From assembly GCA_019426215.1 (NCBI GenBank), contig CM033400.1, forward strand, positions 13,066,568-13,130,567: a stretch of DNA of 64,000 nt, in the 5' to 3' direction. Below are positions 43,897 to 54,816 of this stretch, piece by piece. A program made the translations under genes and the position numbers. The DNA is from Buddleja alternifolia. Lineage: Eukaryota > Streptophyta > Magnoliopsida > Lamiales > Scrophulariaceae. The notes beneath the pieces are model-generated. The model did not search any database and was not told where the DNA came from. It worked only from the letters and a program-made list of their open reading frames with translations. Each line of letters opens with the position of its first letter. The stretch's first letter is position 1.

Positions 43897-46848
43897 CTAG
43901 TGCCAATTGCCCATGTACTTAAGTCCCATTCTCCCTAGATGTCCTTCAAATACTTTTTGGCTTAAGGGTTTGTTGAGCGGGTCTGCCATATTATCTGCTG
44001 AGTCCACACGTTCCACTTGACCATCGCCTCTCCCAATGATCTCCCTGATCAAGTGGTATCGTCTCTGTATGTGCTTGGATCTCTGATGAGACCTTGGCTC
44101 CTTTGCTTGCGCAATAGCCCCGTCGTTATCACAGTACAAAGGTATTGCGTCTACAACGGATGGAACCACACCCAATTCTTTGATGAAGTTCCTTATCTAA
44201 ACACCTTCCTTCGCAGCCTCTAAAGCTGCGATATATTCTGCTTCAGTGGTGGTGTCCGCCACAGTTGCTTGCTTGGAACTTTTCCAGCTGATGGCTCCTC
44301 CATTGAGCAGATAGACAAATCCCAAGACCGACTTCGAGTCGTCCACATCTGTTTGGAAGCTCGAATCGGTGTATCCCTCTAACTCCAATTTTCCACGGCC
44401 GTATATCAAAAACATGTCCTTAGTCCTGTTAAGGTACTTAAGGATCGCTTTCGCTGCATTCCAGTGCTTCTCACCGGGATCAGCCTGATAATGGCTGCAC
44501 ACACTCAATGCGTACGCCACATCGGGTCTTGTGCATATCATCGCGTACATTATGCTACCTATAGCCGAGGCATAAGGTATTTGGGACATTCTTACTCTTT
44601 CTTCTCGAGTCTTAGTAGACATCGACTTGGAAAGTGTAATTCCATGTCCCATTGGCAAAAATCCTCTCTTAGATTCTTCCATTTTAAATCTCTTAAGTAC
44701 GCGATCGATATATGTGGATTGGGAGAGTCCCAGCGGCCTACTCGATCTCTCTCGGTATATCTTCATACCAAGTACGTAGGATGCCTCTCCCATATCCTTC
44801 ATGGAAAATTGTTTAGAGAGCCATACTTTAGTCGACTGCATCATTCCAATATCATTTCTGATCAAAAGAATATCATCAACGTAAAGTATGAGAAACTTAA
44901 CCGCGCTCCCACTAACCTTCTTGTACACACAAGCCTCTTCAACGTTTTGCACATATCCATACTCTTGTATGACAGTGTCAAATCGTTTATTCTAGCTTCG
45001 GAAAGCCTGCTTTAATCCATAAATGGACTTTTGGAGCTTACACACTTTGTGTTCGCTCGTTTCGGATGTAAAGCCATCTGGCTATTGCATGTATATCTCT
45101 TCCTCAATCTCTCCATTGAGGAATCCAGTCTTTACATCCATCTGCCAGATCTCAAAATTGAGAAATGCAGATATAGCAAGCAGAATCCTAATGGATTTTA
45201 GCATCGCCAGTGGTGAGAAGGTTTCCTCATAGTCAACGCCTTACCTCTGAGTGAATCCTTTTGCCATGAGGCGTGCTTTATAGGTTTCTACCTCTCCATC
45301 GACTCCAAGCTTCCGCTTATAAACCCACTTATAGCCAATGGATTTTACGCCCTCTTGTGGGTCCACCAAGTTCCATACCTTGTTGGAGTCCATGGAGTCC
45401 ATTTCAGACTTCATGGCTTCTAGCCATTTTCCCGAATCAATGTCAGACATTGCTTCCTTATAACTCTTTGGATCAGAGTCTAAGGGAGGATCATCTGAGT
45501 TCTTTTCTTCCAACAGGCCAAGCCATCTTTCAGGTGCCTTTGGAACTCTTTCAGATCTCCTCAAGGGTTGTGTGTTCTCAGTAGGTGTATCGGAATTAGC
45601 TTCATTGGTGTCGGGTAGGTTATTTTGTACTCCTTGATTCGAACCACTTTGATTCATCTCATCAATTTCTACAACCTCGGGTAGGTTATTTTGTACTCCT
45701 TGATTCGAACCACTTTGATTCATCTCATCAATTTCTACAACCTCGCCTTTCCTATCCAAAAAGAATCCTTTTTCTAGGAAATTGGCATTTCTTGAAACAA
45801 TCATTTTTTGTTCCACAGGGTTGTAGAAGTAGTATCCAATAGTTTCCTTTGGATACCCTACAAAATAACACAAAGAGGATTTGGGATCCAATTTGTCTCC
45901 CACTAAATGCTTTACATAAGCGGGGCACCCCCATATTCTCAAGTGAGCATACGAGGGTGACTTTCCACACTAAGTTTCATATGGGGTCTTGGGCACAGCC
46001 TTGGATGGCACCCTATTCAACAGATAGGTTGCCATTTCAAGCGCATAGCCCCACATGGACTTAGGAACTTCAGTGAAACTCATCATGGATTGAACCATAT
46101 CCAACAATGTTCGATTCCTTCGCTCGGCTACGCTGTTATGTTGAGGCGTGCCTGGCGGAGTCCACTGTGAGAGAATCCCATTCTCTTTAAGATAATCAAT
46201 GAACTCGGAAGACAAGTATTCTCCTCCCCGATCCGATCGAAGAGCCTTGATACTTTTTCTAAGTTATTTCTCTACCTCATATCTAAACTCCTTAAATTTC
46301 TCAAAGGATTCAGATTTATATCTCATCAGATATACGTAACCATGCCGAGAATGATTGTCGGTGAAGGTTATGAAGTAGCTAAACCCTCCTCGAGCATTTA
46401 TGCTCATAGGGCTGCACACATCCGTATGGATCAAATCCAATGGACCTGTGGCTCGTTCCGCTTTACCCAAAAATGGCGACTTGGTCATTTTCCCTTTGAG
46501 ACACGATTCGCAAGTTGTCAATTCATCTAAGTTTTGGAGACCTAAATGAGTTGCCAAGTTTTGAATTCTTTCTTTGGAGATATGACCTAGTCTCTTGTAC
46601 CACATTAGTGCGTTTGTTTGATTATCTCGTTTATGTTTATTTCTTTGTTGAATATTGAGATTAGAAATTGTTGGGAAAACAGTATAAACTACATCTTTCA
46701 ATTTTGATTCCATAATAAGAGACGATTCGTAAGATAAAAACAAAATTTTATTACGAATCTCAAAAGAATAACCCTCTCGATCCAAAACCGGAATCGAGAT
46801 AATGTTTCTTATTATTTCAGGAACAAAATAAATAGAATTTAATACTAA
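43897..46848 (-). pseudogene. Element F2 pol (GAG-pre-integrase to RNase H)
   Basis: Minus strand from 46848: GAG-pre-integrase (MWYKRLGHISKERIQ, TCESCLKGKM), integrase core ([37 protein letters not shown]), RT (ALRSD-type start, WNLVDPQEGVKSIGYKWVY, LYVDDILLIRND), RNase H (STTEAEYIA-like DTTTEAEYIAALEA, YCDNDGAIAQAKEP) ending GNWH-stop at 43897. It is broken by a handful of stops (near 46264, 45970, 45241, in 45240-44953, 44195). Most are TGG or CAG turned into TAG, suggesting a late, mutational death. A 22-residue duplication lies between integrase and RT. Confidence 0.87.
45613..45744 (-). repeat. 66-bp tandem duplication in F2 pol
   Basis: Two adjacent, near-identical 66-bp units (45613-45678, 45679-45744). 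They add 22 residues (EIDEMNQSGSNQGVQNNLP unit) in the linker between integrase and RT without shifting the frame. Confidence 0.85.
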
Positions 46849-46853
46849 ATTTC

Positions 46854-48252
46854 TGACACGCTAGAAGCTAACGTGCTTGAATAGCAAGTGCACTAGTCGT
46901 GTGTAGTAATAGAAATGGACAATAAGTCCGGGTTGTCGAACCACGGAGACTTGGATTTTTAGTTTCTGATTTTCAAAAAGGTAAAAGACACTTAAAGTAA
47001 AGCGGGACTAAAACAATTAAGTAAATGAAGGACCAAAGGAGGGAACAAGCTATGGATTAAACTTCACGTATGATAAAATGACCAAAGCACATGCTACAAC
47101 CAAATCTACTCGTCAATTTATATGGGTTACTCCTTGAATTATTAGACTCCTATTGCTTTGGTGGAAACTCCTAAATTAATTATTACCCGATGTCTCGGCT
47201 CATAAAAATCCTATGATTAGTTGACGGTTCTCTAAATATGTCTATCCGAGAATCTAATCAAAAATCACGCATTAACGTTCTAGAGCTTCCCCGAATAAAT
47301 CCGGCTAACAACACCCGGGAATCTTTACCTATTTCTAGGAGCAATCCCTCATTTGTTTCGGGTGATGTGTTAATTCCCTTGCACCCTAATCTATCTTCTC
47401 TCGAACAACTAGATTAGGCAAGATAGCAAGCATATGGTGATCAAACACATGATTGGCATAAAAGCATAGAATTAACACACAAAGCAATATGAGAATTAAT
47501 ACAAAAAGTAACTTCACATATATTGACTCATAAATTGGCCTTCACATGGTCTTAGTCTCACAAATTTAGCTCATAATCAATAACATAGAAGATCCTAATG
47601 TAGTCATATACATAATCATAGACAAGTATGTAATGAAAAACATAAGAAAACTCCCTATATTGCTTGATTGATGATGTATCCGAGTCAAGAGCTTCAATCC
47701 CAAGCTAGATCTCCTTCTTAGCCTCTTAGAGTTGATGAAGAATGGCCCAAAACCCAGCAAATCGCCCCTAATCTCCCAGATTTCGAACCCTTCAAATGAA
47801 CTGGAAACTCCTATTTATACATTCCAAAATATGTTATTTCGGCGCCTAGGCGCGCGTTGATTGGCACCTAGGCGCCGCCTATGTGGCGTTTATTTCTTGG
47901 GGCATAAGTTCTGGGGCGCCCAGGCGTGGAGATAAGTGGAGCTCGGGCGCGTGACATGTGGCGCCTAGGCGGGCGTCGATTGGCGCCTAGGTGGGCGCTT
48001 CAGAACACTGATTTTTCTCTTCGTGGGTGGCGCCTGGGCGCGGTAAAACTGGCGTCCGGGCGGGCGTTTCAGAAGCCAAAGCAAAGTGGATGAAACGAGT
48101 CGTCTTTTTCCCTTTTCTTCGTCCATCGTCGCTTACTACCTGAAATCACTTCACACACATATTAAACGCACGAGTGGCACGAAATAAACCATATACGAGC
48201 CTAAATTGTCATTAAAAGGGCCTAAAAACTTATGCAAAAACGACTCCTATCA
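46854..48252 (-). repeat. D2: solo LTR inserted in F2
   Basis: 1399 bp, minus orientation (TGATAGGAGTCG...AGCGTGTCA), with perfect TSD ATTTC (46849-46853, 48253-48257). It splits the F2 protease/pre-integrase region; the coding frame matches up across it once the insertion and one TSD copy are disregarded. GC-rich palindromic GGCGCCTAGGCGC-type boxes fill 47840-48066. Confidence 0.88.
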
Positions 48253-49242
48253 ATTTCTATCTCCTATCCCTAAGTAGATCGTCCCCACGGCTTTGGCAGC
48301 AACCCGTGCTCCATTTCCCATCCGCAGGGTCATGTCTCCTCTACTTAGCTCCTTGATTCTTGTCATCTCCTGCAAGTTATTGCAGATATGAACTCCACAT
48401 CCAGTGTCTAGAATCCAAGAAGAATCGTTAACTAAAAAGTTAACTTCAACAAAGAACGTACCTTGAGCCCATGGCTCTTTGCAGTTCCTTTGCCAGTGCC
48501 CAGTCTTCCCACATTTGAAGCACTTATCCGATTTGGCCTTTTTCACCTTCTTAACACCATCAGTACCTTTCAGCTTCTTAGTCTTATTCTTCTTCTTGTT
48601 ACCCTTCTTAGGTTTGGAAGATGAATTCATAAGAAGCACCGACTTGTCCTTTTTGATGGTGCTCTCAGCACTTGTCAACATGTTCAACAACTCATTCAAT
48701 GAGGCATTCAAGTTGTTCATGTTGAAGTTGATGACAAATTGGTCATAAGACCTTGGGAGAGACTGAAGGACTAGGTCGACGCAAAGGTCTCCATCAAGTA
48801 CCACGTCCAAATCGTTCATCTTGTGAATCAATTGAATCATCTTAAGGACGTGATCACTGACAGACGCACCTTCGCTCATCCTTGCTCCAAACAATTGTTT
48901 CGAGATAGCATACCTCTCTCTCCTTGTTCTAGTACCGTACAGCTCTTCAAGGCGATTGACAATATCCTTTGCCAATATCGTATTCTCATGTTGCTTTTGC
49001 AACTCATTTGACATTGTAGTCATGATAAGGCATTTTGCTTGGATATTGTCACCCGACCAAAGCTTAACGTACTCTCTATCCTCATCAGTGCTTTTAGGAG
49101 TTATTCCCGGCTGTTCAGCCGTCAGAATGTAGTCCTTCTTTTCATATTGTAGAACAATCTTAAGGTTTCTTAGCCAATCGGGAAAGTTGGGACCTGTTAG
49201 TTTGTTTGTTTTGAGAATTGTATAAAGTGAATTTTTAGCCAT
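48253..49242 (-). CDS. Element F2 gag and start of protease
   Basis: An open frame of about 330 codons from ATG 49242. Copia gag core (LTGPNFPDWLRNLKIVLQYE, LYGTRTRRERYAISKQL, LQSLPRSYDQFVINFNMN), a Lys-rich stretch, the zinc knuckle CFKCGKTGHWQRNC, then the protease signature SWILDTGCGVHICN. It stops in the first codon of inserted LTR D2. This half is undamaged in itself. Confidence 0.87.
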
Positions 49243-50935
49243 TTCGTGTTATCTACAAAATGCACGAGGCAGATGATAAGTAACGGATTTTCAAATAAAG
49301 TTCTTATACAATATGGTCTTTAATTGTACAAGTCTCTCACTATTTTTTCAAATCCCATCAACCTCTTGGTGCGATTCGAAGTATAATTAATTCTTTAGTG
49401 GGCTTGAGATCTATCCAAACTTTATCATATGCCCCATTTTCTGAGCTAACATATGACTAGTTTGAATAGTAGCCTTACCGGTCCTTCTATCTTCCTTGAT
49501 AGTTCTCAAGATCTTTTTCCTCATCTTTCGCATGTGCCCCATTTTCTGAGCTAACACATGGTAGTCAATGTTAGGCTCAACCCATCAAATATCCCATGGT
49601 CAATCATCAATTCCATTACCCCCATTTTCTGAACTAAGTAATGAAACCAATGATCCCACAGGGCATCATATGCTTAGTAATGCTCACAGCCTTTCTTAGG
49701 TTTAACCCACCCCATTTTCTGAGCAAATGGATTTGAACTTCAGCGGCATATCACATGACAATTACTTATGATGGAAGGAATGGAAATAGAACTCCAATTC
49801 TATTCCCACATTAGCCTAATATGTTTCAAGGAGGGAATTACATTGCATACATATAGGTCTCATCAGTATTACAATTATCTTGTTTAGTTATCTATCCTAT
49901 GCATGCATTTCACAACACATCACATCACATATCGTATCGGAAAGATAAATAAACATCCCATAAAGCGGTAAATCGAGGATGAACCACCTCGAGCCCCAAC
50001 CTACTAATCCACTGAGCCAAAGTGGGCCAGGACATTCTAGAAAGTAAAAAACAACTAGACTATTACAATGGATTCCACCACAGCATACAAGTCTTCAAGT
50101 CTTGGCTTCGTCTTCTGCTCCGTCTTTGATTACATAGTCTATCATCTACTACTAATCTACTTGACAGAAAAGTAAAAGCCAAACCGGCTATTTTTATAAC
50201 TCTAGAATATTATATACAATGAAAACCAAAAACATAGACTAGGATCGTGGTTCATCCCCATCACATAAGCATGCTAAGCAACAAACATATATATATGCGA
50301 TATCCAAAATTTACCCATCCGTCGTCTAATAAAAATTGCAAATTTCATCGGGATAATATTGATTTCCAATTTCCAAAACCCTTTTCAGAAATTATAAGTT
50401 TTAAACAATCAACTGGGGTCAGGTTCTTGGGTTACTCGACCTTTCGGCATCAAAATCAAGGAAAAAATGTTTTCGATCCGATTCTGCCGACCATGCCTAG
50501 GCTTGAGCAGACCCACGCCTGGGCATGGGATACAACACCTTTTGTTGTACGGGATTTCTCCCTTTTTCATCCATGAGTGATTCGTTCAGTCAATGATGAA
50601 CGAATTTGATCCCACCTCGGGCCAGGTATAATCACTCGACAATTGAGCCTTCGGCCCGATCATCTCGCGACGTCCTACCACTGGTGATTCCAAAATCATC
50701 CTTCATCATCCAAATAAATCCACCCACACCCAAGATTCATTCTTTTCAGCTGAATTTTTTAAAACCAAAATCGTTTTTCACAAAATACATTATAACAATC
50801 AAATATATCCCAATCGGAAAATCAATTATTCTAAACGACAGACATATTGTTAACGTGAACCAATTTACAAACGTGTAAATAAACATGCTTAACACATAAT
50901 ATAGCTAATCGAGCCAACCATGGCTCTGATACCAC
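49243..50935 (-). other. Element F2 leader with primer-binding site
   Basis: 1.7 kb between 5' LTR and gag. PBS TGGTATCAGAGCCA on the minus strand at 50934-50921. Four copies of a CCCCATTTTCTGAGCTAA-like unit occur at 49432, 49537, 49620 and 49710 (plus-strand reading). Frames on the plus strand at 50247-50878 lie in the leader and are not supported as genes. Confidence 0.7.
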
Positions 50936-51380
50936 TGTTGGGTTGGGTTCTATTCCCCGGGTGGCTCGTGTCAGCGGAATTTAAAAAATTTAAATGTACA
51001 ACCACCCGAAACAGGAATAATGGTGTGCTCGATTATGCTATAAAGAAGGTTGCAAGAATTTTTACCTTTCGATTAAATTCTCACAGCAACTAATTTGATC
51101 TTTTCAACCCTGTGTTGCAATTCCACACGATTCCTTGGAGGAAATCGCCGGTCAATTGTATCTCCGGTATTAGTGCTCCAAACGTCGCACCTCTAAGATG
51201 TATCAACACCTCGTTCAAGTCACCACCTACTTTGTTATTGGTTCTAGCCAACGAAATAGATCTAAGTCTAAAACCTAGGCTTGATTTTGTGAAGGGATGG
51301 AATATGTGAATCGTTAAGTTCAACACATGAACGAAACGATGTCGTATTGGAACAAGGGAAGGGGCGATTTTTAGCTTAAG
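50936..51380 (-). repeat. Element F2 5' LTR, truncated
   Basis: The U5-side 445 bp of a ~2.1-kb LTR. It follows the F1 LTR (shared GGGGCGATTTTTAGCTTAAG near 51361) more closely than the F2 3' LTR at 41784. Confidence 0.8.
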
Positions 51381-51382
51381 TA

Positions 51383-51484
51383 ATCAAGGTGTTAGCCGGA
51401 GGAGCATACAAGCTGGAGGATGGCGAAGGAAGATCACTACCTCGCCCTTGGAACATGCAGAATCCGAAAAAATTCTATATTTGA
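51383..51484 (+). pseudogene. Element G integrase C-terminal end
   Basis: The frame IKVLAGGAYKLEDGEGRSLP RPWN... to TGA 51482-51484 is the GAYKL..GxxLPRPWN end of plant gypsy integrases. It continues G after the F2 insertion; the middle of the integrase is missing. Confidence 0.75.
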
Positions 51485-52876
51485 TTATTTGCAGTTTGCT
51501 TTATTTTACATTTTTGATGTATCGACTCACGAAATTACTAATATTTTTGGTTAAAGTTAAGATTATGTTTTCAGGTAATACCTACGAATGCAACACCTTT
51601 TTTGCAAGGTCAGATGCAAAGCTCCGGAAATCGAGTAAGAATTTGTTTTATTGAGAAATTTGGTATGATGTATATGTATATAATTTGTTGATTGAACTGT
51701 GGAGTAAGGGTAGTTGGTGGAAGGGAGGTAGTCGGAGGACTAGGAATGCACCACCTGGGTTGGTAGCCGGGGTCCGTGACGCCAAGCGTAAAATTGGTGG
51801 CGGGCCCGAAAGCCCTATACCAAGAGGTAATAAAGAGGGATTGGGTGAGGAATCACCTTCGGGGTAGTTCCAGGACCTGTCCTAGGAAGACCGGGGTTTG
51901 GAGCGACAAGGAGGAAAGGGAAGCCATAAGGTTGGAGAAGAAATAAGGAGGGAAGGTATGGAGAAATGTGGGAAATAAGGCAGGATACTTGCGGTAAGGG
52001 CTGGTCACCCGAGCCCGTTTAGGAAATTTGTGTACGGAGGGGAGAGAAAGGTGTAATAAGGCAGGTGGCAAATGCAAGTCCCCATGATTGCATAGGTACA
52101 GTGCAAGTCCCCATGATTGTACGCGCTTGTTGACGGGTGTTCGATTTCGTGGGCAAGTCTCCACGATTGCCAATGCAAGTCTCCACGATTGCATTAGAAG
52201 AAGCAAGGGTGTTTGATCCCGATGCAAGTCCCCATGATTGTATAGTGACAATACAAGTCCACATGATTGTATGTGTCAAGAAGAAACTAGGAATTGATGA
52301 GTGATTTGAGGTAGAGCTCCCAGACTAGAGTTGCAGCTACAACTCGGTTTAGATCTGGTGGTATTACCTGATGACTAACCAGTTTGTCTAATCTTGAAAG
52401 GAGTACTTGGGATTTTTCGTGTATATCAAACGTTGCAGGTATGGAAAATGAAAGTACCAATGGAGGTATGGTTGTATTGTTTATTTCATTATTACTAAGG
52501 GTATAATTTGAATATATGTATGAAAGACTAACTTGCTTCTTGGAAAGAAGTCCAAGTTTTCCGTGTTTCTCCATATTTTTGGCAAAGTATGCAAGTATAA
52601 TTCAAAAGCCTAAGAGAGAACTATAGCAGGGCACAGGTAAGCCTTTGGTTTCCTAAGTAGGTTATATAGCACACACAAAATAGATATAAATAGGCATCAT
52701 ACTAGAAATATAATAAAACTAAGCAGTTATCCTCCCTAAGTGGGGGCAGATCTGGCAGAATAAACAAAAACATAAACCAAAATTGTCCACGAGCTACACA
52801 TACCCAAAACCAAATTAACAAAATAAATTGTCAAAAAGAGGCCACATACGGCCATTAAAATTTAGAAATTGTTTTT
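51485..52876 (+). other. Element G 3' non-coding region with hairpin repeats
   Basis: Between pol and the antisense ORF. It includes a G/A-rich stretch (51710-52030) and six stem-loop repeats at 52072-52272. Tat-lineage elements are known to carry hypervariable tandem repeats in this region. No coding frame on the plus strand is convincing. Confidence 0.6.
52072..52272 (+). repeat. Six short stem-loop repeats with variable stems
   Basis: Each unit has a 5-7 bp stem around a conserved 10-base loop GTC(C/T)(C/A)CA(T/C)GA. Units: ATGCAA/TTGCAT (52072-52093), GTGCAA/TTGTAC (52101-52122), GGCAA/TTGCC (52152-52171), AATGCAA/TTGCATT (52172-52195), ATGCAA/TTGTAT (52222-52243), ATACAA/TTGTAT (52251-52272). 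Stem bases change on both sides together. Spacing is irregular. Confidence 0.85.
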
Positions 52877-54440
52877 TCAATCGGTGGGCTCGGCCCTAGC
52901 AACAGCAACATCCGCATCGGCAGTTCTAAGGGAAGGATCAGCAGCACCTGCAGGCTGGTCAGCAATAGCTTCGTCAGGCTGACCTACGACACGTGAGACG
53001 ACCAGACCTACAGAAGGGGGATCTCCTGGAGCGGCAACAGCAGCCTCTAGGGCAGCCTCCAGATTAAGAAATTCATCAAAAACAACCTCGGGAGGATAGC
53101 CCTTGGCTTGAAACTGAGCAGCACAACCATCAAAGCCTTTAACAAAGAAATCTATGGATTTGTCGTCGACCAGATCTGAAAATTCCTTGGAAGCAAGGAA
53201 TTTGGCTTTGAACTTAGCAAGGAGCTCTAGTCCTTCAGCAGAAGCGGGGAAGTTCGCAATCCAATTTTGGCATTCCACGTTCAGGACTTCCTCCAGCTCG
53301 GACTGCCTTTGTGTCGCCTGTGCAGCTAAGGCTACCTCCAGATTCATCGTTTCACCCAGCAGCTTCTGGTAGTCTGTATGAAGATTCTTCAAGTCTTGGC
53401 GCAAATTCTTCTCCTTAAAAGACCAGGACTCCTGAGATTTCTTCTGCTACTCCTGGACCCTAGAAAGCTTCTTCTGTAAGTCGTCCACCTCAGTATTTTG
53501 GTACTGATCCGTCAAAGCGCGGTCCGCTAACATATGGAACTGCCATAAAGAAAAATAGAACATTTATATAAAGATATTAATGAAACACGAATGCCCTGAA
53601 AATAACAAGACTTGCCTTGGGCATGAGAAGCAGGGCAGCCCGAGAAGCCTCGCGTGGGGTCAAATTCTCCAGGTAGGGGCGATCAAGCGAGTTGGGTAGC
53701 CTCTGGATAAAGTTTAGCATCACTGCAATATCGTTACTCCTTAAAGCAGAAGTGGGAGTAGGATCTTGAGCCCTGGATCGAGTCCAGGAGGCTGGAGGAT
53801 CTGCAGTCCTGAGCTACAGGTCGGGCATAAGCTCTTTTATGGCTATACCTGAGTTGCGATGCTTAGCTGGACGAGCATCCAGAGGAGTTGCCAAAGCTGC
53901 AGGCCTCTTCCCAGAGGCTATCTCTGACACCAGGGCTGGATCGCGAAGTGGGAGGGATTGTTCTCCTTGGCCCAGGGTAGGAGAGGACATAGCTGCCAAG
54001 GGCGTAGCTGGAGATTGTACCACCTGAGGTGGCACACCTGGGGGAGGTGGTGGCAGAGGAGGCTCCAAAGTGGGAGGGGGCTTCTTTCTGCATTTGAAAG
54101 CATCCTTGGCACGAGAAGCGTCCATTAGCTCTTCTACAAAACAAACAAAACGACAAACAACATTTAGATACGAGAAGTGTCAACCTGAAAATTACAATGC
54201 AAGCATGTATAAAACATTACACAAAGCACTACCTAAGGTTTTGCCCTGCAGATCCGCCCCAACAGGGCTGAAGCCAATATTGTATAAAAGACGGCCGTCT
54301 ACAAGTTTACCCACATCACGCGGGGTAAAATTCAGAAAGTGCACAAGTTGCTAGTGATATGAAGAAAAGTTTTGGGGAGGGTGAGGATGGGTCCCATCTA
54401 CCTTCTCCAAGAGGCCATTTCGGCCGCCCCTCACTTAGTA
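52877..54440 (-). pseudogene. Antisense ORF (aORF) of element G, three exons
   Basis: The minus-strand coding pieces join in phase. Exon 1 ends ACCTTAG|GTAGTG near 54233 after DGRLLYNIGFSPVGADLQGK. Exon 2 (about 54133-53616) opens EELMDASRAKDAF, is Pro-rich, and ends LLLMPK at a GC donor AAG|GCAAGT. Exon 3 (53539-52877) starts FHMLADRAL after ATGGCAG, has coiled-coil-like DDLQKKLSRVQE, then GFDGCAAQFQAKGYPP shared with element T, and an Ala-rich tail. In-frame TAGs near 54342, 53814 and 53449 mark it as decayed. Antisense ORFs of this kind are known in Tat elements; function unknown. Confidence 0.65.
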
Positions 54441-54816
54441 ACCCTAGGGGAGTCTTTTACTTGGTATAAGTAATCAGTCAGTGTCAGAACTCCAAACACA
54501 CAAATCATTGTTTTAGAATCTGACACTGAGCCAAAATAAACCTAGAGCATTAGGAAAGAAAAATCCTCCTTCTCCATCCATCTAGTCGCCTGCAATAGTT
54601 TCCGAGGAGGAGATCGAGCTTTTTTTGGATAATTTTTCTTTCGCGTGATTATCTAGAGGCAGGAGTCCGGGGCTGCTGCTGATAATTCAAGAATTAATAG
54701 ACGAAAAAGGTAATTTGATTACTCTTAACAATTCTCATTAATTGATCTATATGATAATATCATGAATATCCCCGAATCGGATTAAAAATTTTTATCCGCT
54801 AGACCGAATCACAACA
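54441..54816 (+). repeat. Possible 3' LTR of element G
   Basis: A purine-containing tract AGGGGAGTC (54447) is followed by TGGTATAAG (54462) and a block ending GAATCACAACA at 54816, exactly where element A's RT code resumes. TG...CA ends and position suggest an LTR of about 355 bp, but there is no second copy in the window. It contains the inverted repeat GTGTCAGA...TCTGACAC. Confidence 0.35.

Larger units (their letters stand above)
41784..51380 (-). mobile_element. Element F2: copia retrotransposon, minus strand, nested in G
   Basis: On the minus strand: truncated 5' LTR (51380-50936), PBS TGGTATCAGAGCCA (50934-50921), leader, gag-protease (49242-48253), solo LTR D2 insertion, pol (46848-43897), PPT, 3' LTR (43882-41784). 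The outer (right) part of the 5' LTR is lost together with a piece of G integrase, so no TSD can be seen (left flank ATCGT). Confidence 0.88.

Noticed and set aside
50247..50878. Two plus-strand ORFs of about 90-110 codons
   Set aside because: They lie in the leader of minus-strand element F2, start at arbitrary positions and show no domain.
52072..52272. CRISPR-like array (short palindromic repeats with spacers)
   Set aside because: The units are irregularly spaced, the stems vary between units, there are no cas genes, and the setting is a plant gypsy element.
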